64,000 bases of DNA. Origin: Marinobacterium_A aestuariivivens (lineage in GTDB: Bacteria; Pseudomonadota; Gammaproteobacteria; Pseudomonadales; Balneatricaceae). A model generated the notes under the pieces. The model saw only the letters and a list, made by a program, of their open reading frames with translations. It was not told the origin of the DNA and made no database searches. Where the stretch lies: the NCBI RefSeq assembly GCF_042661465.1, contig NZ_JBHSWE010000002.1, positions 310,001-374,000 of the forward strand. The letters run 5' to 3'. Below, piece after piece: positions 1 through 8,926 of this stretch; position 1 is the first letter of the stretch; the number at the start of each line of letters is the position of its first letter. The position numbers and the translations under genes were made by a program.

Positions 1-330
1 CGCGTTTGGCGTGTTGCACGGCCGCCTCGGGTTTCCCACGGAACTGATGCAGCGTCACTTTACATAGTCAGGCGAACGCCAGGCTGAACGGGTGTCGCTC
101 GGCCAGGGTCAACGCTGCGGCGGCTGACCGTCTTCGCTGTAGTGACGGGCGGCGACTTCGGGGTGCGCTGCGATGATGTCGGAAAAGCGCTGTTCCAGCA
201 ACCGGGCCGCCTGCTGGTGGTATTTTTGCCGCGACCGTTTGAGACGCGACTCGTAGGCGGCCTCCTAGATCAGCATGTGCTTGAACAGGTAGTACGCACG
301 CCAACAGATCTCTCCGACAAGTTGCGTCGG
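1..330 (-). pseudogene. Remnant of class III cyclase-associated ATPase/TPR region
   Basis: Minus-strand translation gives YYLFKHMLI-stop-EAAYES, then LLEQRFSDIIAAHPEVAARHY, then HPFSLAFA and LHQFRGKPEAAVQHAKR in another frame. These resemble the AAA_16/TPR part of large adenylate/guanylate cyclase family proteins (typical motif FKHALIQEAAYESLL). An in-frame TAG replaces the expected Gln codon and at least one frameshift separates the blocks. It runs off the left edge, so only part of the relic is visible. The family call rests on remembered motifs; that it is non-functional is clear. Confidence 0.5.
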
Positions 331-612
331 GCCCTGATGCAGCAATGGCTCCTCGTGGCGGTCTGTTCGGGTGTAGGCGACAGAAGATGCAGGGCATTCT
401 TTTCTTCTATCTGCATGTGATGCAACGTCCCCTGAAAGATTTGGCGCTGGAGTATCCGAAAGTACAGCAACGCATTCTGGGGCTGCTCAGCACGGAGGAG
501 GCCGCCCAGATAATCCTAAAAACCGAATAGCTTTTCCAAAGAACAGGATAGTTAAAGGTGGCAGAACAAGGATATTGTTACTCGGACAGATAACTTAAAA
601 AAGGAGCTGTAT

Positions 613-1068
613 ATGAGCATCAAAGATCAGCCTGTTTCTTGCTTCCAGATCGATGAAGAGAAAGCATGGAATGTGTTGGGCCACAAGTATCAGCCTGTAA
701 TCGATTCCGACAATAGTTATGCGTGGATTTCATTTGATCCTCCAGGTACTTTTGTCCCGCCTCATAGTCATGGAGAAAATGATGAACATATTTTTGTTTT
801 GGAAGGGGAGTATGAACTTTATCTCGATGGAAGGTGGCAGACGGCTCGAGCGGGAGACACAGTTCGTTGGCCGAAAGGTTCGTTACATGCTTATAAAATA
901 CTAACCGATAAGCCGGCAAAAGGCATATTTTGGGTGAGCCCGGCGGGGCAGCTTTCGAAACTTTTCGCTGAGCTTCACAATGTGGAAAACCCAGAAGAGG
1001 TTGTAGAGCTTTCGAGAAAGCGCGAGATATTCTTTGCCAAGCCTGGTGAAGCTCCTGGGTATAAATAA
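613..1068 (+). CDS. Cupin domain protein
   Basis: A 151-residue single-domain cupin. The metal-binding motif is visible as PPHSHGENDEH (H51, H53, E57) with the second-motif His at H91 (GSLHAY). AAGGAG lies 6 bp before the ATG. It is the first gene of a same-strand run with an MBL-fold hydrolase, a TRAP transporter and an alpha/beta hydrolase, so it probably acts on the imported compound or a breakdown product, as a small dioxygenase, isomerase or metal-dependent lyase. The sequence alone does not fix the substrate. Confidence 0.8.
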   Translation: MSIKDQPVSCFQIDEEKAWNVLGHKYQPVIDSDNSYAWISFDPPGTFVPPHSHGENDEHIFVLEGEYELYLDGRWQTARAGDTVRWPKGSLHAYKILTDKPAKGIFWVSPAGQLSKLFAELHNVENPEEVVELSRKREIFFAKPGEAPGYK

Positions 1069-1150
1069 GAATAAGGTTGGCCGAATTTTACATCGGTATA
1101 ACGCCGAATAAACTTGAACATGATTACCCATTGGAATGAACTAAAAAGCC

Positions 1151-2200
1151 ATGAATCAAAATAAATTTAAAGGCATGAAGGCTGTTGCCTTGGGCACAGG
1201 TGGTGGACCGATTGTTTCAGGTACAAGAGCTGGTACTTCGACAGCGATCTGTGTAGACGATGCCGTTTATCTTGTCGACTGCGGAATGGGAAGTATCCGC
1301 AACTACAGAAACCACCTCGGGTGGGGATCGCTGAGAAGTATCTTTATCACCCATCATCACTCAGATCATATCTACGACCTGGGCTCATATCTGTTGACTG
1401 GCTGGCAAGTGCCCGGGGAATCTTTCTCCCGTCAAATCCAGGTGTTCGGTCCCGACAAGCCGCCCAGGGCGCCAGCGCTCGACGAACAACACTACGTCGA
1501 GGTTGCCTGCTGCACGGCTGGACATGCGATGGTAGGAACCAAGGAGATGGTCGATGCTCTTCTAAGTAAAGTGTTTGCCTCGGATATCGTCATTCGGATG
1601 ATCGATGAGCGCCGAAGCAGCCCATTTGAGTGGGTGCAGGGCCATGATATCAAGGTGCCTGAAGAAGCAGGGGCTGACCCGGTAAACAATCGGCACCCTG
1701 AAATGGAGCCGTTCTTGATTTACGAGGATGAAAAAGTCAAGGTAAGCACAATCCTGGTAGATCACCGCCTGTGTTATCCTGCCTTTGGATACCGCTTCGA
1801 ATCCGAATATGGTGTCATAGTGGTGTCGGGCGACACGGCCTACTCGGAAAACTGCATTAAGCTCGCCAAGGATGCAGATATTCTGTTCCATGAAGTGATT
1901 GATCTTGAGGCGATTTTAAAGACCTTCCCGGAAGGTCCCACACGAGACGGAATTGCGGTTCATCTGGAGGAGTCGCATACATCTTACGAAAATGTGGGTA
2001 AGGTTGCCAGCGAAGCCAGCGTAGGTGTGTTGGTGCTTCACCATATAGTGCCCAATACGCCTGGATCAGCGGATGTAGAGAAAATGGTGCGTTATGCCAA
2101 GAAGGACTTCGCCGGTCCTGTTACGGCAGCAGAAGACAATGACTGCTTTTTTATTGCGGAAGGTGCTAATAAAATCAAAGAATTTCCTGTAAATGGCTGA
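1151..2200 (+). CDS. MBL-fold metallo-hydrolase
   Basis: A 349-residue metallo-beta-lactamase-fold protein. The zinc motif HHHSDH (about residues 68-73) follows SIFIT, a later GDTAYSEN supplies the usual Asp, and LHHIVPN near the C-terminus supplies a final His. The overall pattern is that of the RNase Z/arylsulfatase-like branch. It lies 82 bp after the cupin gene and 39 bp before dctP, so it is probably co-transcribed. In this context a hydrolase for a ring-opened or ester/lactone intermediate is plausible; the substrate is unknown. Confidence 0.8.
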   Translation: MNQNKFKGMKAVALGTGGGPIVSGTRAGTSTAICVDDAVYLVDCGMGSIRNYRNHLGWGSLRSIFITHHHSDHIYDLGSYLLTGWQVPGESFSRQIQVFGPDKPPRAPALDEQHYVEVACCTAGHAMVGTKEMVDALLSKVFASDIVIRMIDERRSSPFEWVQGHDIKVPEEAGADPVNNRHPEMEPFLIYEDEKVKVSTILVDHRLCYPAFGYRFESEYGVIVVSGDTAYSENCIKLAKDADILFHEVIDLEAILKTFPEGPTRDGIAVHLEESHTSYENVGKVASEASVGVLVLHHIVPNTPGSADVEKMVRYAKKDFAGPVTAAEDNDCFFIAEGANKIKEFPVNG

Positions 2201-2239
2201 CATTTTCTGTCGATATAATAAGAGAGGTGAGTGATGTCA

Positions 2240-3265
2240 ATGAAATCGCTATTTATCGTTCCATTGGTAACTGCTCTATCCCTAGTAGCACTAGTTGAAA
2301 GTACTGAGGTAGTGGCAAGTGAAATAACATTGAATTACGCATTCTTTGCACCCAATGGAACATTTCCAGCCCAACAAATGAACTACTGGGCAAAGGAGCT
2401 GGAGTCCAGGACAGAGGGGGCTGTTGAGGTCAATACTTTTCCTGGAGGAACCCTGCTGGGTGCTCGGGATATGTATAACGGTGTGACTCAGGGCATCGTG
2501 GATATCGGCTTGGGATCACCTTCAGGCGACCCCGGCCGCTTTCCAGTCAGTTCTGTCATGACCTTGCCGTTGGGGATACCTAACGCAAAAGTTGCCAGCT
2601 TGGCCTACGACGAGCTGATGCGTGATCTTCAGCCTGAAGAAATGAGTAAGTTCAAGGTCCTGGCATTTTTTACCAGTGAACCTGTATATATTCAAACCCG
2701 CCAAGCTGCTGGCAATCTGGATGACTTCAAGTCCATCAAGTTAGGTGGTGCTGGAAGTTTTATGCCAGCGGTTTCTAGCCTGGGTGCATCGCCGGTGGCG
2801 ATGCTGATGCCTTCAGTAACAGAAGCCCTGCCAACCGGTGTTATCGATGGTGTGGTTACGTCGAGAGAAGTCCTAAAAGATTTCAAGCTTGCAGAGTATA
2901 TAGACTACGTGGTCGATTATCCGCTGGGTGTTGTGACTTTTGCCGCTGTTATGACAAAAGAGAAATGGGAAAGCTTGCCTCGTGAAGTTCAGGAGGTCAT
3001 GGAAGAGCTAGCAGCGGAAATGCCTCTTTGGATCGGACGCTATCATGATGGTGCAGTGAAAAGTGCCCTCGAGTGGAGCCAAGAAAAGCATGGTCTTGCC
3101 ATTGCCGAACTGGAAGAAAAAGAACGTGTTGTCTGGGGTGAAAGACTGAAACATTTGGTCGAAAACTGGCGGTCGGAAATGATGTCTAAAGGGCTTCCCG
3201 CGTCCGATATACTGTCAAAGGTTGAGAGCATAATAGAAAAGCACTTAGAGTCTGATTTAAATTAG
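2240..3265 (+). CDS. dctP: TRAP transporter solute-binding protein DctP
   Basis: A 341-residue periplasmic binding protein of the DctP family. The N-terminal signal peptide (MKSLFIVPLVTALSLVALVES) supports the ATG at 2240, which is well spaced from GAGGTGA at 2224-2230; an upstream ATG at 2234 is too close to it. The family-typical region after VNTFPGGTLLGARDMYNGVTQG is present, and DctQ and DctM follow directly. It should capture an organic acid in the periplasm for Na+-driven uptake. The ligand cannot be read from sequence; the neighbouring hydrolases suggest an aromatic or amide substrate. Confidence 0.88.
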   Translation: MKSLFIVPLVTALSLVALVESTEVVASEITLNYAFFAPNGTFPAQQMNYWAKELESRTEGAVEVNTFPGGTLLGARDMYNGVTQGIVDIGLGSPSGDPGRFPVSSVMTLPLGIPNAKVASLAYDELMRDLQPEEMSKFKVLAFFTSEPVYIQTRQAAGNLDDFKSIKLGGAGSFMPAVSSLGASPVAMLMPSVTEALPTGVIDGVVTSREVLKDFKLAEYIDYVVDYPLGVVTFAAVMTKEKWESLPREVQEVMEELAAEMPLWIGRYHDGAVKSALEWSQEKHGLAIAELEEKERVVWGERLKHLVENWRSEMMSKGLPASDILSKVESIIEKHLESDLN

Positions 3266-3290
3266 GATTGACCCGAGGTGAGGATTGACA

Positions 3291-3830
3291 ATGAAAATAA
3301 TTAATCAAAAATTACAATGTGTGTTAGCTATTGTAGGAGGATCAAGCCTGGTTGCAATGCTGCTAGTAGCTGTGTCTGATATTATATCAAGGCTTATAGG
3401 CTACTCCTTCTCTGGTGCATACGAGGTAATTGGCTGGCTTTCAGCTACTGCGATTGGCTGCTCATTAGGCTATACCCAAATGCATAAGGGGCATGTCAAA
3501 ATTGACTTTATCTCTGGAATTAGGAACGAGGTGGTGAAGTCTTTAGTATCTTTTGTTGTCCTCCTTGCCTCCTTTTATCTTGCGTCACTGGTTGGCTTCC
3601 AGTTGATCAAATATGCCTTTCTAATATATAAGGTTGGCTCTCTTTCAGAGACTTTGATGTGGCCTGTTTATCCTTGGGTATTTCTGCTCGCTTTCGCATT
3701 TTTCACCTTTGCATTTTCCTTTCTGACTGAACTTTTCTATGAGGTTTTAAATATGGTTAGGTTGGTAAAGGTAAAGTTTTCGAGGAAAGCTGAGCTCAAC
3801 ATAATTCCCAATGAGGAGTGTGGGTTATGA
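3291..3830 (+). CDS. dctQ: TRAP transporter small permease DctQ
   Basis: A 179-residue membrane protein with four hydrophobic segments, the usual size and topology of the small TRAP subunit. The motif HKGHVKIDF after the second helix is typical of DctQ. The ATG at 3291 follows GAGGTGAGG. Its stop codon overlaps the start of dctM (ATGA), indicating translational coupling. It should bridge DctM and substrate-loaded DctP in the inner membrane. Confidence 0.88.
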   Translation: MKIINQKLQCVLAIVGGSSLVAMLLVAVSDIISRLIGYSFSGAYEVIGWLSATAIGCSLGYTQMHKGHVKIDFISGIRNEVVKSLVSFVVLLASFYLASLVGFQLIKYAFLIYKVGSLSETLMWPVYPWVFLLAFAFFTFAFSFLTELFYEVLNMVRLVKVKFSRKAELNIIPNEECGL

Positions 3831-5125
3831 GTACTGCAATGATAGGAGCACTGGGGTTCGTATCCATGTTCCTCATGATGTTTATGGGGTTGCCTGTAGC
3901 GCTGGCCATGCTGCTGGTTGGGGTGCTCGGAATGGGCTTGATATTGACCGGCGATGCTGCGATGCATCTACTCTCGAGCGCAGTTTGGGAGCAGCTGTCG
4001 GCTTACAGCCTCACGGTGATTCCCCTTTTTGTTCTCATGGGCCAGGTGGCCTACCGCAGTGGCGTAACCGAGAGAATCTACCAGTCAGCCTATACCTGGT
4101 TTGGCCGTACACCCGGAGGTATCGCAAGCACTACTGTACTGGCTTCAATGGGTTTTTCCTGTATATCCGGCTCCAACTCCGCAACTGCAGCCACGATGGG
4201 AGCCATGGCCATACCGGAAATGCGCAAGTATAAGTACAACGACACTCTCAGTACCGGTAGCGTGGCAATTGGTGGTACTCTCGGCGCTATTATACCCCCC
4301 AGCGTTGTTTTGATAGTGATTGCAGTTCAGACAGAACAATCCATTATAAAGCTTTTTCTGGGTAGCTTGATTCCGGGCCTGATGCTGACAGCGTTACTCG
4401 TAGCTACTATCTTTTTTATATGCTTCAGAAACCGGGATCTTGGGCCTGCAGGGCCGGCTTTTACTCTAAAGGAAAAACTGGTCGGATTGAAAGGAATTGT
4501 TGAACCTATTGCTATCTTTACGGTTGTAATGTCTGGATTGTTTCTTGGGATATTTACACCGACAGAAGCAGGGGCGGCGGGTGCATTCTGCATGGTGCTG
4601 GTAGCAGTTGTCAGAAAACAAATTGCCATCAATGGTCTTATACAGTGCATCGCAGAAACCCTCAGAATATCTTCAATGGTCCTCCTGCTCCTTGCTGCCG
4701 CGGTGATATTTGGGAAGTTTTTGGCGGTCACCCGAATTCCTTTCGAGCTCGCGGAATGGGTTGCTGATTTGCCTGTATCTTCGGTTTTAATTCTGCTGGT
4801 GATTCTGGCTGTTTATACCCTGGGTGGGATGTTGATGGACTCCTTGGGCTTTTTGGTTGCCACGCTGCCCATATTTTTTCCTCTGGCAAGCAGCTTGGGA
4901 TTTGATCCAATTTGGTTCACAGTGATGCTGACGTTAGTCACGAGCCTGGGCGCTGTTACGCCTCCAGTAGGCGTCAATGTCTTCATAGTCAGTAGCTTCG
5001 TTCCGGAAGTGCCTGTTCAAAGAATTTTTAAAGGGGTTGGTGTTTTTATTCTGGCTTACATTGTTTGCTTGGGCTTGATCGCAGCTTTTCCAAGTACGGT
5101 TCTAATGTTACCTGGTATTATGTAG
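3827..5125 (+). CDS. dctM: TRAP transporter large permease DctM
   Basis: A 432-residue polytopic membrane protein with many hydrophobic segments and the family motifs SGSNSATAATMG, GGTLGAIIPPS and, near the C-terminus, GAVTPPVGVNVF. The ATG at 3827 overlaps the dctQ stop and sits 8 bp after GAGGAG, which is better supported than the GTG at 3818. It is the Na+-coupled transport channel of the system. Confidence 0.9.
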   Translation: MSTAMIGALGFVSMFLMMFMGLPVALAMLLVGVLGMGLILTGDAAMHLLSSAVWEQLSAYSLTVIPLFVLMGQVAYRSGVTERIYQSAYTWFGRTPGGIASTTVLASMGFSCISGSNSATAATMGAMAIPEMRKYKYNDTLSTGSVAIGGTLGAIIPPSVVLIVIAVQTEQSIIKLFLGSLIPGLMLTALLVATIFFICFRNRDLGPAGPAFTLKEKLVGLKGIVEPIAIFTVVMSGLFLGIFTPTEAGAAGAFCMVLVAVVRKQIAINGLIQCIAETLRISSMVLLLLAAAVIFGKFLAVTRIPFELAEWVADLPVSSVLILLVILAVYTLGGMLMDSLGFLVATLPIFFPLASSLGFDPIWFTVMLTLVTSLGAVTPPVGVNVFIVSSFVPEVPVQRIFKGVGVFILAYIVCLGLIAAFPSTVLMLPGIM

Positions 5126-5170
5126 ATTATTTTTCGTCGTTATTATTTGATTTTTATAAGGAGATTGGGG

Positions 5171-6022
5171 ATGAATGATCTCAGTCCAAAGGATCCGTTT
5201 TCGGAATCAGAATATCAATACGTTTCAGGTCAGAATCGTGCAAGTTTTCCTGAGCTTTTTGAAAGTTTTGAGCAGGCCAATGCTAAGGCCCTAGAAAGTA
5301 ATAAGTGGGATATTGATATAATTTATGGTAGGCACTCAAGACAGTCGTTTGATATTTGTTACTCTTCGGAAACGGCGAAGGCATTAGTAGTGTATTTTCA
5401 TGCAGGTTACTGGCAATCGCGTGACAAGACCCAATTTAGATTTTTAGCATCGAATCTGGCGAAAGTCGGGTATCATGTTGCTTTGGTAAACTATCCACTG
5501 TGTCCAGAAGTCAGTATTGGTGAAATTAGAGAATCGGCACTAAAAGCGTTATCAGCCGTATGTGAAGCATTCAAGGAATTTAGTGATTTGCCTTTGATCG
5601 TTGCCGGTCATTCAGCAGGAGGTCATTTGGCGGTGGAGTGTGCGCTTGCGAACTTTGGCAGCGGTGTTGAGACTTTGAAAGAGGTTGATGCAGTCCTGTC
5701 GATCAGTGGCGTATTTGACCTTGAACCACTGCTGGAAACAAGTCTGAATGAGAACCTTAAACTTGACAGGATGTCTGCACAGAACTATTCACCCACTAGA
5801 CGTGTTAGGAAAGGCTTGCCGCCTGCTGTTTTTTTAGTAGGAGGCGGGGAGACCGAGCAATTTTATCAGCAGAGTAAATGCATGGCTGATCTTTGGTCCA
5901 GTAGTAATAATTCATCGAAGCTTTTCGTGGCTGAACAGAAAGATCATTTCAGTGTTCTGGAAGTTTTTTCAAATTCGGAGGGTAAGCTGTTGGGAGAAAT
6001 TGAACGTTACTTATTGGTCTAG
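5171..6022 (+). CDS. Alpha/beta hydrolase, arylformamidase-like
   Basis: A 283-residue alpha/beta hydrolase. The oxyanion motif appears as HAGYWQ (HGGYW in kynurenine formamidases) and the nucleophile elbow is GHSAGGH; a late Asp/His pair occurs near KDHFSVLE. AAGGAG precedes the ATG by 7 bp. It is the last gene of the cupin-MBL-TRAP operon. The family cleaves formyl or acyl amides of aromatic amines and related esters. With the nearby remnant of an anthranilate-type dioxygenase, deacylation of an N-acyl or N-formyl anthranilate is an attractive but unproven role. Confidence 0.75.
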   Translation: MNDLSPKDPFSESEYQYVSGQNRASFPELFESFEQANAKALESNKWDIDIIYGRHSRQSFDICYSSETAKALVVYFHAGYWQSRDKTQFRFLASNLAKVGYHVALVNYPLCPEVSIGEIRESALKALSAVCEAFKEFSDLPLIVAGHSAGGHLAVECALANFGSGVETLKEVDAVLSISGVFDLEPLLETSLNENLKLDRMSAQNYSPTRRVRKGLPPAVFLVGGGETEQFYQQSKCMADLWSSSNNSSKLFVAEQKDHFSVLEVFSNSEGKLLGEIERYLLV

Positions 6023-6104
6023 TGTAAGATTTCGGCGCATTAATCCTAGGTGGCTAATGCGCAATTTCTCTAAATTCTGAAAACCTTCGTTGAAAGTAAT
6101 AAAT

Positions 6105-7091
6105 CTAATTTTTTTTCCATGCGTTGTTTAATGTTTTTGAAGGTAGTTCACCAAAACGCACCCTGTATTCCTGTGAAAAGCGTCCTAGCTGTTGAAACCC
6201 ACAGTCCATCGCTATACTGGAGACACTTTCCGATGGCCTTGCTTTTGTCAGTCTTTGGTGAGCATGATCCAGTCTCAATTGACGAAAGTAGGCAATTGGA
6301 GACATGTTAAAATAGGTGTTGAAGTCCTTGTAAAGACGGTCACGAGAAACCCCGGAGGACCGTTCGAGGTCATCCAGTCGGAGCGGCTGATTGATAGAGT
6401 CTCGCATCATTGACTCCAGGTGGCGCAAATATGCGGGGCGTCCTACCTGTTTATCCAGAAGCTCGTTGTAGTAGTTATGATCTTGAGAGTATACAAGTCC
6501 AGTTATCAAAGTCTCTTCCATGGTCGACCATATTTCAGGAATATCATACAAAGATACATTGTTCTGCGTTATTTCTTGAATGTTTTGAATAAGACTCCAC
6601 CATTGTTTCATGGAGCCATCAAGCATAAAGCCAGGCTTGAAAATGACCGGTTTTGATAAATTGCGGCCTAAAAGTTTAGATATTTTGCTTTCAATTTTCT
6701 GCCGTGAAATACTGACCATCTGTTTTCGGCAGTCTTCAGTCATAGCCATTTTCATTGACTGACTAGGGGAAATTATTACACCTGATTCAGGGGTGGACAG
6801 GAAACTTTTTCCCTTTAATTCTATGCTCTGTTCACCACGCAATGGAATGTTAACGATAAAGTTTTGCTTTAAATCATCGATATCAATTTCAGCCGCTGTT
6901 GAATACTCAATAACCCCGGAAGCTATGTTACCGAGTTTGGAGCCATGGTGTTTAAATTTTAGCTTATTGGGGTTGACGAGCTTCAAGCCGTGCGGGCCGT
7001 TGATGCTATGCATCCAGCGAATAGTTTCTTCAGGGGTGTTAAACAAGACACTGAATTTTTTTCGATTGTGACTGTGGCTGATTTGATTCAT
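6105..7091 (-). CDS. AraC-family transcriptional regulator
   Basis: A 328-residue regulator. The N-terminal two thirds resembles the AraC_binding_2 type sensor domain; the C-terminal 100 residues hold the two helix-turn-helix units (LDDLERSSGVSRDRLYKDF and VSSIAMDCGFQQLGRFSQEYRVRFG). It faces the TRAP operon convergently and is clearly paralogous to the next minus-strand gene, with matching phrases such as ISRQ, GVSR(D/N)(R/K)LY and F(N/Q)(H/Q)LGRFS. It probably activates one of the flanking catabolic operons in response to an aromatic effector. Confidence 0.85.
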   Translation of the reverse strand: MNQISHSHNRKKFSVLFNTPEETIRWMHSINGPHGLKLVNPNKLKFKHHGSKLGNIASGVIEYSTAAEIDIDDLKQNFIVNIPLRGEQSIELKGKSFLSTPESGVIISPSQSMKMAMTEDCRKQMVSISRQKIESKISKLLGRNLSKPVIFKPGFMLDGSMKQWWSLIQNIQEITQNNVSLYDIPEIWSTMEETLITGLVYSQDHNYYNELLDKQVGRPAYLRHLESMMRDSINQPLRLDDLERSSGVSRDRLYKDFNTYFNMSPIAYFRQLRLDHAHQRLTKARPSESVSSIAMDCGFQQLGRFSQEYRVRFGELPSKTLNNAWKKN

Positions 7092-7154
7092 TTTTCTTAC
7101 CCATTTGAAATTGTTGTTTTTGATTATGATCGCCGATGGGTTACTTTAATTTTT

Positions 7155-8162
7155 CTATGTTGTTTTATTGATCCGCTGCAGGGTTTCAGATGGCATTTTG
7201 TTGAATTGCTTTTTATAATCGGATGAGAAACGCCCTAAATGGTTGAAGCCCCAATCGAGCGCTATGCCTGATATGTTTTCGAATCCCCGATCTTCCAGGA
7301 TGTCTTGGCGTACGTCCTCGAGCCGTACCCGTTTTAGGTAGGCGGTCGGGGGAACACCGAAGTACTTGTTGAAGTCGCTGTACAGTTTGTTGCGCGAGAC
7401 GCCGGCAGACCGCTCGATATCGCGTATGCTGATGTTTTCCTTGGCGTTTTGCTGGATAAAGTCTCTGGTTTTCGCCAAGTATTCAGGCAGCGAATGGTTC
7501 ATGGTCGATTCGATAGCCGACGAATAGTTGCTGGGCTGCGAGATCAGTATGCCCTGGATCAGAGCTTGTTCCATTTCACGAATAAAATGGCCACTGATAT
7601 AGAGGCTGCCGGGGTTTCTCAATTCGCTCTCGATATGCCGAATCGTCCGCCACCAAGCACTCACAGGCCCCAGGGTCGCGTCCATATGGGGGTTGAATAC
7701 CAGCGGCTCAGCGACCGGGCGGCGGATTAGCTGCTCGAGTCCGGATTCCATGGCCTGGCGTGAGATGCGTACCAAAGTCTTGCGGCAATTCCCGCTGATG
7801 TGCAAAGCGCAGGGGCTGGAAGGGGAGATAATAATGCCGTTGGCCAGATCCGAGTGTATCGGGCGCTGCCGTCCCTGCAGTTTCTGAAAACCGCTCAGGG
7901 GCAAGCTGATACTGTAACTGTTTTGCAGGTCGTCTATTTCGACACTGACGTCGGTGCCGTACTCGATATGACCGATGGTTGTTGTAGTCGCCGACAATAC
8001 GTTGCCAATGTGACGGAATCGAACCGATTTCGGCTTGCTGACCCTGAGTTGATGGGGGCCGCAAATAGATGCCATCCAGGACCGAGCACCTTCCGTATCG
8101 CGGATGTCGGTCATGATCTCCTTGTCGTTTTGACTGAGCATTAGGTTTTGGATACCCAGCAT
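7155..8162 (-). CDS. AraC-family transcriptional regulator, AntR-like context
   Basis: A 335-residue AraC-family protein with AraC_binding_2-type N-terminus and two C-terminal HTH units (SIRDIERSAGVSRNKLYSDF and GIALDWGFNHLGRFSSDYKKQF). It is divergent from the truncated anthranilate-type dioxygenase gene at 8447, the same layout as known aromatic dioxygenase operons driven by AraC regulators (AntR for antABC). The intergenic 8163-8446 should hold the shared promoter region. Start at 8162 chosen as first ATG; an internal ATG 21 bp later is possible. Confidence 0.82.
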   Translation of the reverse strand: MLGIQNLMLSQNDKEIMTDIRDTEGARSWMASICGPHQLRVSKPKSVRFRHIGNVLSATTTTIGHIEYGTDVSVEIDDLQNSYSISLPLSGFQKLQGRQRPIHSDLANGIIISPSSPCALHISGNCRKTLVRISRQAMESGLEQLIRRPVAEPLVFNPHMDATLGPVSAWWRTIRHIESELRNPGSLYISGHFIREMEQALIQGILISQPSNYSSAIESTMNHSLPEYLAKTRDFIQQNAKENISIRDIERSAGVSRNKLYSDFNKYFGVPPTAYLKRVRLEDVRQDILEDRGFENISGIALDWGFNHLGRFSSDYKKQFNKMPSETLQRINKTT

Positions 8163-8446
8163 AGATCGATACCACTATTTATTTTCGAGTTAACGGCTAA
8201 TGGTTCATAGACGGGCTGTCATGCTTCCGAGGCCGAGACTAGCACCGCTTGACGACGGCGGTCAACGTGGAGCGGTTGGGCCTTCATACGGGCCCTAACC
8301 GAAAGTACACAGGTGGCCGATACGAAAAACAGGATAAAGCTTGCGGGAAAATGGGATAGAGTGAGGAGGGACGCTCTGGTTTCATGTCGGTAACGCTTCG
8401 ATGTGCCGGCATCGGGCCTCAGAGACATTGAGTGGAGACCGAAACC

Positions 8447-8779
8447 ATGAGCAACAATGACAAGAAGACACTGAGCGACTGGCAGGACAAGGTCGCCGGT
8501 TGGGTGGAGTTTCGCCCCGAGGAGAACCACTACAAGGTCGCCCGCGAAATGTTTACCGATCGCGAGCTGTTCGACCTCGAGATGGAGTTGATCTTCGAGA
8601 ACAATTGGATCTACGCCTGCCACGAAAGCCAGATTCCGAACCCAACGATACTGCCGTTCGCTGCCCAGTCCCACACTCTCTGTATCGGCACCAACCCTCA
8701 AGGTTTCCTGGCATCCGCTTCTGGTTCCGCCATCGCCATGATCGAGACGGGGTTGACCCGGATGGAAAGCAACGCCTAA
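8447..8779 (+). pseudogene. Truncated Rieske dioxygenase large subunit (anthranilate/benzoate type)
   Basis: The first ~65 residues, with VDFRPEENHY-like WVEFRPEENHYKV and ELFDLEMELIFENNWIYACHESQIPNP, match the N-terminus of anthranilate/benzoate 1,2-dioxygenase alpha subunits (AntA/BenA). The match ends just before the Rieske cluster; the next ~45 residues are unrelated and end in a stop. No Rieske Cys-X-His motif or mononuclear iron site remains, and no beta subunit or reductase follows. A deletion has removed the rest of the operon up to the porin gene. Confidence 0.75.
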
Positions 8780-8926
8780 TCCCGGCTTCTTCCACCGCCA
8801 GCACACTTCAATCGTTAAAAACGATGGAAGCCGCCCTTTGCCCCACGCTAAGCCGTCAGCTGCAGCGTTCTGGGATAAGCATCTTTCGCTTGATGTACAA
8901 CCCAATAACATTAATAAGGAAACATT

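Noticed and set aside
345..530. 61-codon plus-strand frame after the cyclase remnant
   Set aside because: No ribosome-binding site and no recognisable domain; it overlaps the minus-strand relic.
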